From CAYJRR01 sp964372275 [NCBI: uncultured bacterium] (GTDB lineage: Bacteria > CAYJRR01), in contig CAYJRR010000070.1 of the NCBI GenBank assembly GCA_964372275.1, positions 1-24,570 on the forward strand: a DNA stretch of 24,570 nucleotides, read 5' to 3'. Under the pieces are notes generated by a model. That model had not been told where the DNA came from. It did no database searches and saw nothing but the letters and a program-made list of their open reading frames with translations. The translations under genes and the position numbers were made by a program. This document shows positions 13,559 to 24,570 of the stretch, piece by piece; the first letter of the stretch is position 1; every line of letters starts with the position of its first letter.

Positions 13559-14324
13559 CCGCGCCGTTATAACATCGCTCCCGCTGGACGATCCCCTTCC
13601 GCCGCTGTTCGAGCTCGAGGAGCTACGCGTCGACCTGGCGACGCCGCACGGGCCTCGGCGCGTCGTCGACGGGGTCTCGTTGCAGGTCGCGGCCGGCGAA
13701 ACGCTGGGGGTCGTCGGCGAGAGCGGAAGCGGAAAGAGCACCACCTTGCTCGGAGCCCTCCGGCTCCTGCCGGCGACGGTCACCGGGAGCGCCCGCTTTC
13801 GCGGCGTCGACCTGTTGCGCCTGGCGCCGGCGGAGCTTCGCCGCTACCGCGGCGCCAAGGTCGGCGTCGTCTTCCAGGATCCGACCGCGAGCCTCGACCC
13901 GACCTGGCGTGTCGGGCAACTGATCGAGGAGGCGATCGCCGCCCACCGCCCGGTCCGGGGCCCGGAACGGCGCGAACGGGCGGTGGAGCTGCTGGCGCGG
14001 GTCGGGATCCCCGATCCCGTCCTCCGCGCGCGGGCCTACCCGCACGAGCTCTCCGGAGGGATGCGCCAACGCGTGGCGATCGCGCTCGCGCTCGCCGGCG
14101 ATCCCGAGCTCTTGATCGCCGACGAGCCGACGAGCAGCCTCGACGTCACGGTGCAGGCACAGATCGTCGACCTCCTGCGGCGCATCCAACGCGAACGGGG
14201 GCTCGCGATCGTGTGGGTCAGCCACGACCTGCCGCTCGTGGCCGAACTGTGCGATCGGGTGGCGGTGATGGCCGCCGGGAGACTGATCGAGACCGGCCCG
14301 CCGCGCGACGTTCTCGCCCGATGA
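13551..14324 (+). CDS. ABC transporter ATPase, oligopeptide/nickel type, short form (DppD-like)
   Basis: An ABC ATPase of up to 257 residues. Walker A GESGSGKST lies at about 56-64, the Q-loop in VVFQDPTASLDPTW, the signature LSGGMRQRVAIA, Walker B LLIADEPTSSLDV and the H-loop VSHD follow in order. This matches the DppD/OppD/NikD subfamily. The C-terminal oligopeptide-transporter zinc-type domain (oligo_HPY) usual for the family is missing: the protein stops at DVLAR, and the next ATPase begins in an ATGA overlap. The start is uncertain. GTG 13551 overlaps the divergent SDR start codon. CTG 13584 would fit transcription from the palindromic -10. No permease or binding-protein gene is adjacent, so its membrane partners must lie elsewhere. 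Confidence 0.8.
   Translation: MLIRAVITSLPLDDPLPPLFELEELRVDLATPHGPRRVVDGVSLQVAAGETLGVVGESGSGKSTTLLGALRLLPATVTGSARFRGVDLLRLAPAELRRYRGAKVGVVFQDPTASLDPTWRVGQLIEEAIAAHRPVRGPERRERAVELLARVGIPDPVLRARAYPHELSGGMRQRVAIALALAGDPELLIADEPTSSLDVTVQAQIVDLLRRIQRERGLAIVWVSHDLPLVAELCDRVAVMAAGRLIETGPPRDVLAR
13566..13574 (-). promoter_or_regulatory. Extended -10 promoter element of the FabL-like operon (leaderless type)
   Basis: The minus strand reads TGTTATAAC: an extended -10 TG motif and TATAAC, matching five of six bases of the TATAAT consensus. Seven bases separate it from the ATG at 13558, so the transcript would start at the ATG. GTTATAAC (13566-13573) is a perfect palindrome, so a TATAAC box also faces the ABC genes on plus. 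Confidence 0.6.
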
Positions 14325-15292
14325 CGCACGTACGCGCCGAACGCCTGACCAAGCACTACCCCCTTTCCGGCGGGGGCGACCGCCGCGCGGTCCGGGCGGT
14401 CGAGGAGGTGTCGCTGGCGATCGCGCGGGGCGAAGTTCTGGGTCTGGTCGGCGAGAGCGGCTCGGGGAAGTCGACCCTCGGCCGCCTTCTGCTGGCACTG
14501 ATTCCGCCGACGGCCGGCCGCGCCTTCGTCGGCGACCGGGAGGTCACGTCTCTCCGCGGCGAGGCGCTCCGGCGCGAGCGCCGGCGGATGCAGATGATCT
14601 TCCAGGACCCCTACGGCTCGCTCGATCCGCGCCAGACGGCCGGCGACGCCGTCGCCGAACCGCTCGCGATCCACGAGCCGGCGCGCTCCCGCGCGGAACG
14701 GCGGGAGATCGCCGCGGCGCTCTTGGCCCGTGTCGGCCTTCCCGCCGACGCCGCCGGCCGCCTCCCGGTCGCCTTCTCCGGAGGGCAGCGCCAGCGGATC
14801 GCGATTGCGCGCGCGCTCGCCCCCTCTCCGGAGTTCGTCGTCGCCGACGAACCGGTCTCCGCCCTCGACCGGCGCGTGCAGGAACAGGTCCTCGACCTCC
14901 TGCTCGGGCTGCGCGACGAGCGCCGGCTCACCTTGCTGTTCGTCTCCCACGATCTCCGGGTGGTGGAGCGCGTCGCCGACCGCGTCGCCGTGATCTACCT
15001 CGGGCGGATCGTGGAGGAGCGACCACGCGAGTCGTTCTTCCGCGAGCCGCTCCACCCCTACTCGCGCGCGCTGCTCTCGGCCGTTCCGGGCTCCGGCCAC
15101 GAGCGGATCGTCCTCGACGGCGAGCCCCCCTCCCCCGCCCGGCCGCCGACCGGCTGCGCCTTCCATCCACGCTGCCCGCTCCGGGCGCGGCTTTCGCCCG
15201 AGGAACGCCGCCGCTGCGAGGACGAGACGCCGGCGCTCATCGCCATCGGCGGCGCGGTGGGCCTCGTCGCCTGCCACCACGCCGCCCGGTGA
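14321..15292 (+). CDS. ABC transporter ATPase, oligopeptide/dipeptide type (DppF/OppF-like)
   Basis: A 323-residue ATPase with Walker A GESGSGKST (44-52), MIFQDPYGSLDPRQT Q-loop, FSGGQRQRIAIARAL signature, VVADEPVSALD Walker B and FVSHDLRVVE H-loop. Unlike its partner it keeps the C-terminal oligo_HPY domain, with PLHPYSRALLSAVP and a cysteine-rich end (CAFHPRCPL, RRCEDE, VACHHA). DppD/DppF-type ATPases work as a heterodimer that powers import of peptides or nickel through two permeases. This one overlaps the short ATPase by four bases and is probably translated with it. The D-loop reads ALDRRVQ where most relatives have ALDVSVQ. It ends six bases from the convergent ferritin-like gene. Confidence 0.88.
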   Translation: MTHVRAERLTKHYPLSGGGDRRAVRAVEEVSLAIARGEVLGLVGESGSGKSTLGRLLLALIPPTAGRAFVGDREVTSLRGEALRRERRRMQMIFQDPYGSLDPRQTAGDAVAEPLAIHEPARSRAERREIAAALLARVGLPADAAGRLPVAFSGGQRQRIAIARALAPSPEFVVADEPVSALDRRVQEQVLDLLLGLRDERRLTLLFVSHDLRVVERVADRVAVIYLGRIVEERPRESFFREPLHPYSRALLSAVPGSGHERIVLDGEPPSPARPPTGCAFHPRCPLRARLSPEERRRCEDETPALIAIGGAVGLVACHHAAR

Positions 15293-15298
15293 CGACCG

Positions 15299-15835
15299 TC
15301 AGGGGGCGGTGGGCATCGCCACCCTCTCCCCCAGGATCTCGCGCCTCGCCAGCCGCTCCATCGCCCGCCGCACGAAGACCAGGTGCTCCTCCTCCTCGTG
15401 CAGGCGTTTCTTGAACTGCCGCTTCGCCTTGTCGTCGTCGGCCTCGTCGGCGATCTGGACGAGCAGGTCCCATCCCGCGTTGTCGGCGAGCTCCGCCGTC
15501 ATCAGGGCGTGCAGCAGGTGCGACGGCTCGTCGGTCTCCCGCACCACCTCCTCGAGGCCGCGCGATTCCGTCTTCACCAGCTCGGTCCGCGCGGTGGTGG
15601 CGTGGGCATCGCCGCCGACCTCGCGGATCTGCGCCTCGAGCCACTCTTCGTGTTCCTTCTCTTCGTCGCGATGCTCGCGTAGGTTGTCTGCCATCCGCGC
15701 GATCGACCGTTCTTTCGACCGTTCGATCTTCCGGATGATCGCGTCGTAGAGCTTCACCCCTTCCCGCTCGAACGTGAGCCGCTCGTTCAGCAGGTCGAGG
15801 ACCTTTTCCGGGTTCGTGTCGTACAGGTTGGGCAT
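15299..15835 (-). CDS. Ferritin-like four-helix protein
   Basis: A 178-residue, highly charged helical protein. Four helices carry ferritin-type acidic/histidine motifs: LTFEREGVKLYDAI (helix 1), DEEKEHEEWLEAQI (helix 2, with E-x2-H-type ligands), LMTAELADNAGWDLLVQI (helix 3) and KRLHEEEEHLVFVRRAM (helix 4). This pattern fits the ferritin-like/rubrerythrin-related superfamily with a possible di-iron centre. No rubredoxin CxxC domain is present. A role in iron handling or peroxide stress is likely but unproven. The ATG at 15835 has GAGGTGA four bases upstream, a good ribosome site. It lies 48 bp downstream of the phosphatase gene on the same strand. Confidence 0.75.
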   Translation of the reverse strand: MPNLYDTNPEKVLDLLNERLTFEREGVKLYDAIIRKIERSKERSIARMADNLREHRDEEKEHEEWLEAQIREVGGDAHATTARTELVKTESRGLEEVVRETDEPSHLLHALMTAELADNAGWDLLVQIADEADDDKAKRQFKKRLHEEEEHLVFVRRAMERLARREILGERVAMPTAP

Positions 15836-15883
15836 CGATCACCTCACCCGCACGACGTTGATCCGTGCCCGTGGAGCCGCAAG

Positions 15884-16831
15884 CTAGTCGTGGCACGGGG
15901 CCGATCCGGCGTCTCGCGCGCCGCCCGCGGTCGCGGGATGGAACGCCCAGTCGTAGCGCCCCTCGCCGAGCCGCAGCGAGAGGACGCCGAACGTGGTGTC
16001 GTCGCGCACCTCGGTGATCGGGAGGGGCGGCTTCGAGAAGGGATGGAGCGGCGCGCCGCCGGTGCCGACGACGAAGCTCCGGATCCCGCGCGCCGGGTCC
16101 GGCTCCCCACGCGCGTCGACCGGGGCCAGCCGCTCGTAGCTGTGGTCGTGCCCGTTGACGACGACGTCGGCGCCGGAGCGGTGGAGCAGCTCCCAGAGGG
16201 CGGAGACCTCCTCGTGGGGACCGTGGTGGCCGCTGCTGAACCGCGCGTGATGGAAGATCGCCAGCTGGCAGCGGCGATCCGACGACGACGCGAGCTCCCG
16301 CGCCAGCCATTCCAGCTGCGGAGTCTCTGGGCCGCACCCTCCGATCTTCGCGCAGTTGCTGTTGAGGACCACCACGCGCCACGTGCCCAGGTCGAAGGCG
16401 TACCACCCCTCCCCCGCCGTGCCGGCGCGGTCGCCGAAGTAGTCGAAGTACCCTCGGGCCCGGTCGATGCGGTAGTCGTGGTTCCCGGGCGCGGGGCGGG
16501 TGCGCGCGAGGTGGCGCCCCCACGTCGGGCCGTAGCAGTCGCCGTAGGCCTCCGGTTCGTCGGCGCCGTAGACGTGGTCGCCGGCGGTGAAAACGGTCCC
16601 GGGGATCCGATCCAGGAGGCGCGCCGTCGCGTCGTCCGCCCCCTCTCCGCAGACGGCGATGTCGCCGGCGCCGACCAACGTCGGAGCGCCCTCGAGGACC
16701 GGCGGCAGGTCGATGCGGTCCCGGTCGTCGGCCGGCCCGGGAAGTGCGGCGCAGGAGATCGCCGACAGCAACAGACTGCGCGCCGCCGAACGTGCCGCCG
16801 CCGTACGGCCCGGATCCGTCTTCGTTCGCAT
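15884..16831 (-). CDS. Secreted metallophosphoesterase, purple acid phosphatase-like
   Basis: A 315-residue exported calcineurin-like phosphoesterase. An N-terminal signal (RSLLLSAISCAALPG) has a cysteine after AIS, a poor lipobox, so either a lipoprotein or a soluble periplasmic enzyme is possible. Metal-site motifs are complete and in order: GAGDIAVC, TAGDHVYG, APGNHDY, an IFHHARFSSG segment with paired histidines, and VVNGHDHSYERL. The order and HHARFSSG context resemble purple acid phosphatases. The likely role is release of phosphate from extracytoplasmic phosphoesters. The ATG at 16831 is chosen because it directly precedes the signal peptide; the frame stays open to 17227, but that extension is antisense to the phosphoribosyltransferase gene. 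It is divergent from that gene with 83 bp between starts and no clear promoter. Confidence 0.85.
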   Translation of the reverse strand: MRTKTDPGRTAAARSAARSLLLSAISCAALPGPADDRDRIDLPPVLEGAPTLVGAGDIAVCGEGADDATARLLDRIPGTVFTAGDHVYGADEPEAYGDCYGPTWGRHLARTRPAPGNHDYRIDRARGYFDYFGDRAGTAGEGWYAFDLGTWRVVVLNSNCAKIGGCGPETPQLEWLARELASSSDRRCQLAIFHHARFSSGHHGPHEEVSALWELLHRSGADVVVNGHDHSYERLAPVDARGEPDPARGIRSFVVGTGGAPLHPFSKPPLPITEVRDDTTFGVLSLRLGEGRYDWAFHPATAGGARDAGSAPCHD

Positions 16832-16914
16832 GGCGATCGCGTCTCTTGCGGACGCCGGCGCCGCAACGCAAGCGCGCCGGCTCCGCCTCACTGCCAACCG
16901 CCCGGGGGGTGACC

Positions 16915-17598
16915 ATGCGACGTCGCATGCCCCTCCCGTTCGCCGACCGGCGGCATGCCGGACAAGCGCTGGCGGCGCGGCTCGCGGGCTTCCGCGGCCG
17001 GGGCGACCTGCTCGTTCTGGCCCTGCCGCGGGGTGGCGTGCCGGTCGGTCTCGAGGTCGCGCGCGCCCTCGACAGTCCGTTGGACCTGTGCGTCGTACGG
17101 AAGCTCGGCGTCCCCGGTCACGAGGAGCTGGCGATGGGGGCGGTCGCCTCGGGAGGGGTGCGCGTCCTGAACCCCGAGATCGTCGAGGCGATTGCCCTTC
17201 CCGCCGAGTCGCTCGAGTCGGCGACACGGCGGGCGATCGCGGAGGTCGATCGGCGGGAGCGCCTCTACCGGGGCGGCCGGCCTCCCCCCGCGGTCGAAGG
17301 CCGGGTCGTCCTGCTGGTCGACGACGGTCTGGCCACCGGATCGACGATGCGCGCCGCCGCCGCCGCGGTCCGGAGAAGGCGCCCCGCCAAGGTCGTCGTC
17401 GCCGTCCCGGTCGCCGCGCGCGAGACCTGTGAAGCGCTCTCCCGGGAGGTCGACGAGGTCGTCTGTCTCGAGATGCCGGAGCCGTTCTTCGCGGTCGGTC
17501 TCTGGTACGAGCGGTTTCCGCAGGTCGACGACGACGAGCTTCGCCGGCTCCTCGATCTCGCGCCGTTTGCCTCCGCCGAGGGGAGACCTATGCCGTAG
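16915..17598 (+). CDS. Phosphoribosyltransferase family protein
   Basis: A 227-residue type I PRTase-fold protein. The PRPP loop VVLLVDDGLATGSTM lies at about residues 131-145. ALPRGGVPVGLEVA (about 36-49) is the other phosphate-binding loop, followed by LDLCVVRKLGVPGHEELAMG. These features match the stand-alone bacterial family often annotated as predicted phosphoribosyltransferase, often found near stress or hydrolase genes. No base-specific hood can be recognised, so the substrate is unknown. The ATG at 16915 has GGGGGGT four bases upstream, and the domain begins soon after it; the longer open frame is antisense to the phosphatase gene. The end FFAVGLWYERFPQVDDDEL is typical of the family. 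It is followed after 17 bp by the DUF6496-like gene. Confidence 0.85.
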   Translation: MRRRMPLPFADRRHAGQALAARLAGFRGRGDLLVLALPRGGVPVGLEVARALDSPLDLCVVRKLGVPGHEELAMGAVASGGVRVLNPEIVEAIALPAESLESATRRAIAEVDRRERLYRGGRPPPAVEGRVVLLVDDGLATGSTMRAAAAAVRRRRPAKVVVAVPVAARETCEALSREVDEVVCLEMPEPFFAVGLWYERFPQVDDDELRRLLDLAPFASAEGRPMP

Positions 17599-17615
17599 GC
17601 TCGGGAGGAGCCGAC

Positions 17616-20830
<3,215 letters not shown>

Positions 20831-21973
20831 TCAGGCCCCTTCGAGCGCCGCCTCGGCGGCGGCAAGCCCCCGGGCCACGTCGACCTTGGCGCCGAGGCGT
20901 CCCAACACCTCCCCCGACGCCGCGAGCGCGGTCAACACGTCGAAGCGGTCGACGTATCCCATGTGCGCGAGTCGGAAGATCTTCCCCTTGAGCGCGTCCT
21001 GACCGCCGGCGATCGTGATCCCATGGCGGTCGCGCATCTCCTTGACCACCGCCTGGCCGTCGATCCTCGCCGGCACCCGGATCGCGGTGACCGAATCGGA
21101 GGGCGAAGCCGCGGCGAACAGCTCCAGCCCCATCCCCACGACCCCCGCCCGGGTGGCGCGGGCGAGAGCCGCATGGCGCGCGAAGAGCGCCGGCAGCCCC
21201 TCGGCCTTCATCGCCAGAAGACTCGCGTCGAATCCGGCGACGAGAGAGATCGCCGGCGTCCAGGCCGTCTCCCCCTTCGACTGGCTGGCAATCTCCTTCG
21301 CGAGGGAGAAGTAGAACTTGGGCAGGTCGGAGCGCTCCATCGCCGCCAAGGCCTTGCGGCGCAAACCGACGAAGGCCAGTCCCGGCGGGAGCGCGAACGC
21401 CTTCTGCGATCCGCCGACCAACACGTCGATCCCCCACGCGTCCATCGGGAGATCGAAGACGCCGATGCCGCTGATTCCGTCGACGACGAGGAGCGTCTCG
21501 GGCCGGGACGCGGTCAGCGCAGCCAGCTCCCTCACCGGGTGGGCGACGCCGGTCGACGTCTCCGACGCCTGCACGAAGACGGCGCGCGCCTTGGGATGGC
21601 CGTCGAGAGCGCGCTTCACCGCCTCGACGGTCACCGCCCGGCCCCACTCCACCTCCACGCCGACGGCCGCGATCCCGTACGCCTTGCAGAGCTGGGCCCA
21701 CCGGTCCCCGAACTTCCCGGCGCGCACCACGATCGCTTCGTCGCCGCGGCAGAGCAGGTTGACGACCGCCGCCTCCATCGCGCCGGAGCCGGACGAGGTG
21801 AGCACCGCCACCTCGCCCTCCGTCGTCTGGAGCAGCCACCGAAGGTTCTCCCGCACCCGGAGCACGATCTCCTTGAACGCCGGCGCTCGGTGGTAGACGA
21901 GCGGCGCGCTCATCGCCCGCTCGACCTCGGGCGAGATCGGCGTCGGACCGGGGGTGAGGAGGCGTCGCTTCAT
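20831..21973 (-). CDS. Class V PLP aminotransferase, probable phosphoserine or serine-glyoxylate type
   Basis: A 380-residue fold-type I, class V aminotransferase. TPGPTPISPEV opens the protein as in alanine/serine-glyoxylate aminotransferases, LTSSGSGAMEAAV holds the phosphate-binding turn, VVDGISGIG carries the PLP-ring aspartate (D165), and K191 in VGGSQKAFALPPGL is the Schiff-base lysine. Being 10 bp before serA, it most simply supplies the second step of serine synthesis (phosphohydroxypyruvate to phosphoserine). Some bacteria and archaea are known to use this class instead of typical SerC. Alanine-glyoxylate activity is an alternative. The ATG has GAGGT eight bases upstream, and a good promoter precedes it. 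No serB is present in the window. Confidence 0.85.
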   Translation of the reverse strand: MKRRLLTPGPTPISPEVERAMSAPLVYHRAPAFKEIVLRVRENLRWLLQTTEGEVAVLTSSGSGAMEAAVVNLLCRGDEAIVVRAGKFGDRWAQLCKAYGIAAVGVEVEWGRAVTVEAVKRALDGHPKARAVFVQASETSTGVAHPVRELAALTASRPETLLVVDGISGIGVFDLPMDAWGIDVLVGGSQKAFALPPGLAFVGLRRKALAAMERSDLPKFYFSLAKEIASQSKGETAWTPAISLVAGFDASLLAMKAEGLPALFARHAALARATRAGVVGMGLELFAAASPSDSVTAIRVPARIDGQAVVKEMRDRHGITIAGGQDALKGKIFRLAHMGYVDRFDVLTALAASGEVLGRLGAKVDVARGLAAAEAALEGA

Positions 21974-22009
21974 CGGAAAAACCTCGTGGCGGGCGATGCG
22001 AGGCGGCCC

Positions 22010-22038
22010 AACGTAGAACGGGAGGGGGGTGAAGTCAA
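22010..22038 (-). promoter_or_regulatory. Sigma-70 type promoter of the aminotransferase-serA-purA unit
   Basis: The minus strand reads TTGACT (22038-22033), a 17-base spacer and TACGTT (22015-22010). The transcript would begin near 22003, leaving a leader of about 30 bases that includes the GAGGT ribosome site. No riboswitch or attenuator fits in this leader. Confidence 0.65.
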
Positions 22039-22070
22039 AGTCCCGCCGCGCCGCCGGGCCTTACGCCGCG

Positions 22071-23255
22071 TCAACCGAGCACGTCGATCGCGTCCTGTTG
22101 GAGCAGCCGCTGCAGGGCGCGAAGCGCGACGAACGGATCGAGGCCGCTGCCCGCGATCAGGTCGTCGACGGTGGTGACGCCGTCGATGCGGGCGAAGAGG
22201 TACCCCGCCTCGCCCGACAGGTCGAGTCGCATCGCCTCCGTCGGAGCGCGCTTTCGGCGCGGGACCAGCACCGACGCGCGCCACTGGTTGGTCAACGCCA
22301 GGAGGTACGCCTTGCGCGTTCCTTCGAGCGCGCGGCGAAGCGTCTCGTCGACGGCCGGTCGCTCCCGTGCCTCGCGCTCGAGCCGGGCGTAGCTGTCCTC
22401 GATCCGTCCCTCGCGGAACAGCCGCGCCGCCGCGGCGATACCGTCCTCCGCACCGGCCGGCTCCGGCGGAAGCTGCGGAATCGACGCCACCGTATCCCGG
22501 CGGACCGGGGTGGCCGCCGCGGGACCTCCGGCCGCCGATGGGCCCGCCACCGGCGAGAGGTCCACGATCGACGGCGCCGGCGCCGGCCGAGTCCGGAACG
22601 AGACCGGTGCCGCGCCCGCGCGGAACAGCGTACCGGAAAGGATCGGCGCCGCCGGTGGCGCCGCACGCGGCGCCGCGACCGCCGGCCTACCGCCGGCAAC
22701 GGCTCCGCCCATCGCGGACCCCGCGCTCGACGGGGACCTCGCGTCCGCCGGCGTCGCCGCCGGTCGAGCGGCCGGAGGCGCGGGCGGCGAGCCGGCAAGG
22801 GTGCCGTCGAGACGCCCCGTACCGCGCGACGAAGCGGCGACGTTCTTTGGCAACGCGTCGAGGAATTCGCGCAGCCCCGGGAGCGCGGCGCTGCCGCGCG
22901 GGAAGCCGAACGGGCGAGGCGAACCGGCCGGCCGGTCGGATCGCGCCGGCGAAGGCGTTCCGGCGCCCGGACTGACCGCCGGGATCGGAGGCGGCGCGAC
23001 GAGACCGGCCGGCCTCGGCAGCACCGCGCGCGCCCGGGGCGAGGAACGTTGTCCTTCGAAAGCGACGGCTTCTGCGCCCCGAAGGGAGCTCACGTCGACG
23101 CCGGCGCTTTCGAGGTAGTCGAGCGCCCGCTCGTTGCGAGGATCGGTCTCGACCACCTTGCGCCAGCACGCGATCGCCTCGTGCACCTTCCCGACGCCGT
23201 AGAAGAAGAGCCCCTCCTCGATCCGTTCGGAGAGGCGTCGGTCGTGCTCGCTCAA
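22071..23255 (-). CDS. TPR-like protein with Ala/Pro-rich linker, partner of Hsp70
   Basis: A 394-residue protein with no family I can name. Residues 5-52 look like a single TPR-type helix pair ([20 protein letters not shown], then [14 protein letters not shown]). Residues ~60-265 are a disordered linker rich in alanine, proline, glycine and arginine. Residues ~268-330 form a second helical segment ([19 protein letters not shown]). The C-terminal ~50 residues ([20 protein letters not shown], then [14 protein letters not shown]) resemble a small winged-helix domain seen at the ends of delta-proteobacterial regulators. The start is a TTG overlapping the Hsp70 stop (TTGA), so it is probably translated together with the chaperone and may act as a co-chaperone or client adaptor. 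That role is inferred from position only. Confidence 0.65.
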   Translation of the reverse strand: MSEHDRRLSERIEEGLFFYGVGKVHEAIACWRKVVETDPRNERALDYLESAGVDVSSLRGAEAVAFEGQRSSPRARAVLPRPAGLVAPPPIPAVSPGAGTPSPARSDRPAGSPRPFGFPRGSAALPGLREFLDALPKNVAASSRGTGRLDGTLAGSPPAPPAARPAATPADARSPSSAGSAMGGAVAGGRPAVAAPRAAPPAAPILSGTLFRAGAAPVSFRTRPAPAPSIVDLSPVAGPSAAGGPAAATPVRRDTVASIPQLPPEPAGAEDGIAAAARLFREGRIEDSYARLEREARERPAVDETLRRALEGTRKAYLLALTNQWRASVLVPRRKRAPTEAMRLDLSGEAGYLFARIDGVTTVDDLIAGSGLDPFVALRALQRLLQQDAIDVLG

Positions 23256-24570
23256 GGTCCGACCGACTCGAGGAGGCGGGTCAGCTCCGCGATCGCCTGC
23301 TGCATGCGGGCCGCATCGCCCCCCTTCAGCAGCGTGCGGCTCGTCTCGACCGCGGCCCGGGCGCGCGCCAACGCCTCTTCACGCCCGGCGAAGGACGGAA
23401 TCCGCCGCGCCAGGTCGTGCACCAGGCTCTCCAGCCTCTGCCGCGCCCCTTCGATCGACTCCTCGCGCTTCTCCGCCACCTCGAAGTCGCGCGCCGCGTC
23501 GGCCATCTTCGCGACCTCTTCGTCGGTCAGACCCGACCCGGCGGTCACGGTGATCCCCTGCTGCTTTCCGGTGGTGCGGTCGCGGGCCGAGACGTTGACG
23601 ATCCCGTCGCTGTCGATCGAGAAGGTGACGTCGATCGTCGGTTCGCCGCGGTGCGCCTCCCGGATGCCGGTGAGGAGGAACTCCCCGAGCAGGGCGTTCT
23701 CTTCCGCCTTGTTCGACTCGCCCTGCATGACGCGGATCTTCACCGCCGTCTGGTTGTCGTGCGCGGTGGTGAACTCCTCGCTCTTCTGGCAGGGAACGGT
23801 GGTGTTCTTCTCGATCAGCTTCTTGAAGTACCCTCCGACGGTGACGATCCCCAACGACAGCGGCGTCACGTCGAGCAGCAGCATCTCGCTCTGCTCCGAG
23901 AGCGCCGCCCCCTGGATCGCCGCTCCGACCGCCACCGCCTCGTCGGGGTGAACCCCCTTCGACGCCTCCTTGCCGAAGAACTCCCCGACGCGCCGCTGGA
24001 CCAGCGGAGAGCGCGTCTGTCCTCCGACCAGGATCACCGCGTCGATCGCCGTCCGCTCGAGCTTCGCCTCGCGCAACGCCTGATCGCAGATCCGCAGCGT
24101 GCGGTCGACGAGCGGTCCGACCAACTCGTCGAACTTGGCGCGCGTCAAGGTCGAGTTCAGGTGGAGCGATCCGGTGCCGTCGGAGGCGATGAAGGGGAGA
24201 CTGACCTCAGTCTGCGTCGCGGTCGAAAGCTCCTTCTTCGCCGTCTCCGCCGCGTCCTTCAATCGCTGCAGCGCCATCCGGTCCTGGCGCAGGTCGATCC
24301 TCGTCTTGGCCTGGAACTCGGCCGCCAGGTGCTCGAGGATCGCCCGGTCGAAGTCCTCGCCGCCCAGGAAGGTGTCGCCGGCGGTGGAGACGACCTCGAA
24401 GACGCCGTTCCCGATCTCCATGATCGAGATGTCGAACGTCCCGCCCCCGAGGTCGTAGACCGCGAAGGTCCCCTGGCTGCCCTTGTCCAGCCCGGAGGCG
24501 AGCGCCGCCGCGGTCGGCTCGTTGAGCAGCCTCAAGACCTCCAGCCCCGCCAGCCGCCCCGCGTCCTTGG
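23252..24570 (-). CDS. dnaK: Hsp70 (DnaK-type) chaperone, 5' end outside window
   Basis: The visible 438 residues cover the second half of the ATPase domain, the linker, the substrate domain and a short lid. The frame continues to the right edge ([11 protein letters not shown] precedes [13 protein letters not shown]), so the gene begins beyond the window. Motifs: [44 protein letters not shown] at the linker, and [15 protein letters not shown] in the substrate domain. The lid ends at [10 protein letters not shown], shorter than in canonical DnaK and without the usual disordered acidic tail. This and the coupled TPR-like gene instead of dnaJ or grpE suggest a DnaK paralogue; the symbol marks the family and is not proof that it is the housekeeping copy. 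Confidence 0.88.
   Translation of the reverse strand, partial: KDAGRLAGLEVLRLLNEPTAAALASGLDKGSQGTFAVYDLGGGTFDISIMEIGNGVFEVVSTAGDTFLGGEDFDRAILEHLAAEFQAKTRIDLRQDRMALQRLKDAAETAKKELSTATQTEVSLPFIASDGTGSLHLNSTLTRAKFDELVGPLVDRTLRICDQALREAKLERTAIDAVILVGGQTRSPLVQRRVGEFFGKEASKGVHPDEAVAVGAAIQGAALSEQSEMLLLDVTPLSLGIVTVGGYFKKLIEKNTTVPCQKSEEFTTAHDNQTAVKIRVMQGESNKAEENALLGEFLLTGIREAHRGEPTIDVTFSIDSDGIVNVSARDRTTGKQQGITVTAGSGLTDEEVAKMADAARDFEVAEKREESIEGARQRLESLVHDLARRIPSFAGREEALARARAAVETSRTLLKGGDAARMQQAIAELTRLLESVGP

Noticed and set aside
15863-15898. CCGTGCC / GGCACGG inverted repeat between phosphatase and ferritin-like genes
   Set aside because: A seven-base stem with a long loop and no T tract overlaps the phosphatase stop; too weak to call a terminator.
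16832-17227. N-terminal extension of the phosphatase frame to 17227
   Set aside because: It is antisense to the phosphoribosyltransferase gene, and the signal peptide begins directly at the ATG at 16831.

Overview
The window is about 24.6 kb of very GC-rich (roughly 70%), tightly packed bacterial chromosome. I find 23 protein genes, two of them cut by the window edges. Gaps are short (the longest are about 120-150 bp), and many stops and starts overlap. I see no tRNA, rRNA, CRISPR array, transposase or phage gene. The mix of a FabL-like reductase, an OPT transporter with a large soluble insert, archaemetzincin and a RuBisCO-like protein suggests an Acidobacteriota- or Myxococcota-like organism. 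That is a low-certainty guess, because no phylogenetic marker was tested.

Layout from left to right. On the minus strand, positions 1-1554 hold a cut secreted Ig-like protein and a membrane protein with a hydrolase-like motif and a soluble tail. An OPT transporter follows on plus (1611-3935). A GT-C-like membrane protein and an archaemetzincin are coupled on minus (6265-3966). An AT-rich inverted-repeat island (6233-6328) precedes a methionine salvage cluster: aminotransferase, RuBisCO-like DK-MTP-1-P enolase (mtnW) and mtnB on plus, facing mtnD on minus with its own promoter. Next come a HEAT-like membrane protein on plus and an overlapping minus-strand trio (FabL-like enoyl reductase, small membrane-anchored protein, HTTM protein). 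Divergent from that trio is a pair of oligopeptide/nickel-type ABC ATPases. After these lie a ferritin-like protein and a purple-acid-phosphatase-like phosphatase (minus), then a phosphoribosyltransferase and a DUF6496-like basic protein (plus). The right end is all minus: Hsp70, then its TPR-like partner, then a class V aminotransferase, serA and purA, the last three behind a good promoter.

The clearest biology is the methionine salvage block. It covers MTRu-1-P dehydration (MtnB), DK-MTP-1-P enolisation (MtnW), acireductone oxidation (MtnD) and probably the final transamination. The phosphatase between MtnW and MtnD (MtnX in Bacillus) and the upstream MTA/MTR enzymes are not in the window. 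The serine block has the dehydrogenase and an aminotransferase but no phosphoserine phosphatase.

The most unusual sequence features are a 68-bp G/C palindromic element that adds about 23 residues inside the mtnW reading frame, the TTTTCCAT inverted repeat, and several -10-like hexamers lying 6-8 nt before start codons that lack a Shine-Dalgarno, which suggests leaderless transcripts. One of these is part of a perfect GTTATAAC palindrome between divergent genes. I found no convincing evidence for a wholly new multi-gene system.
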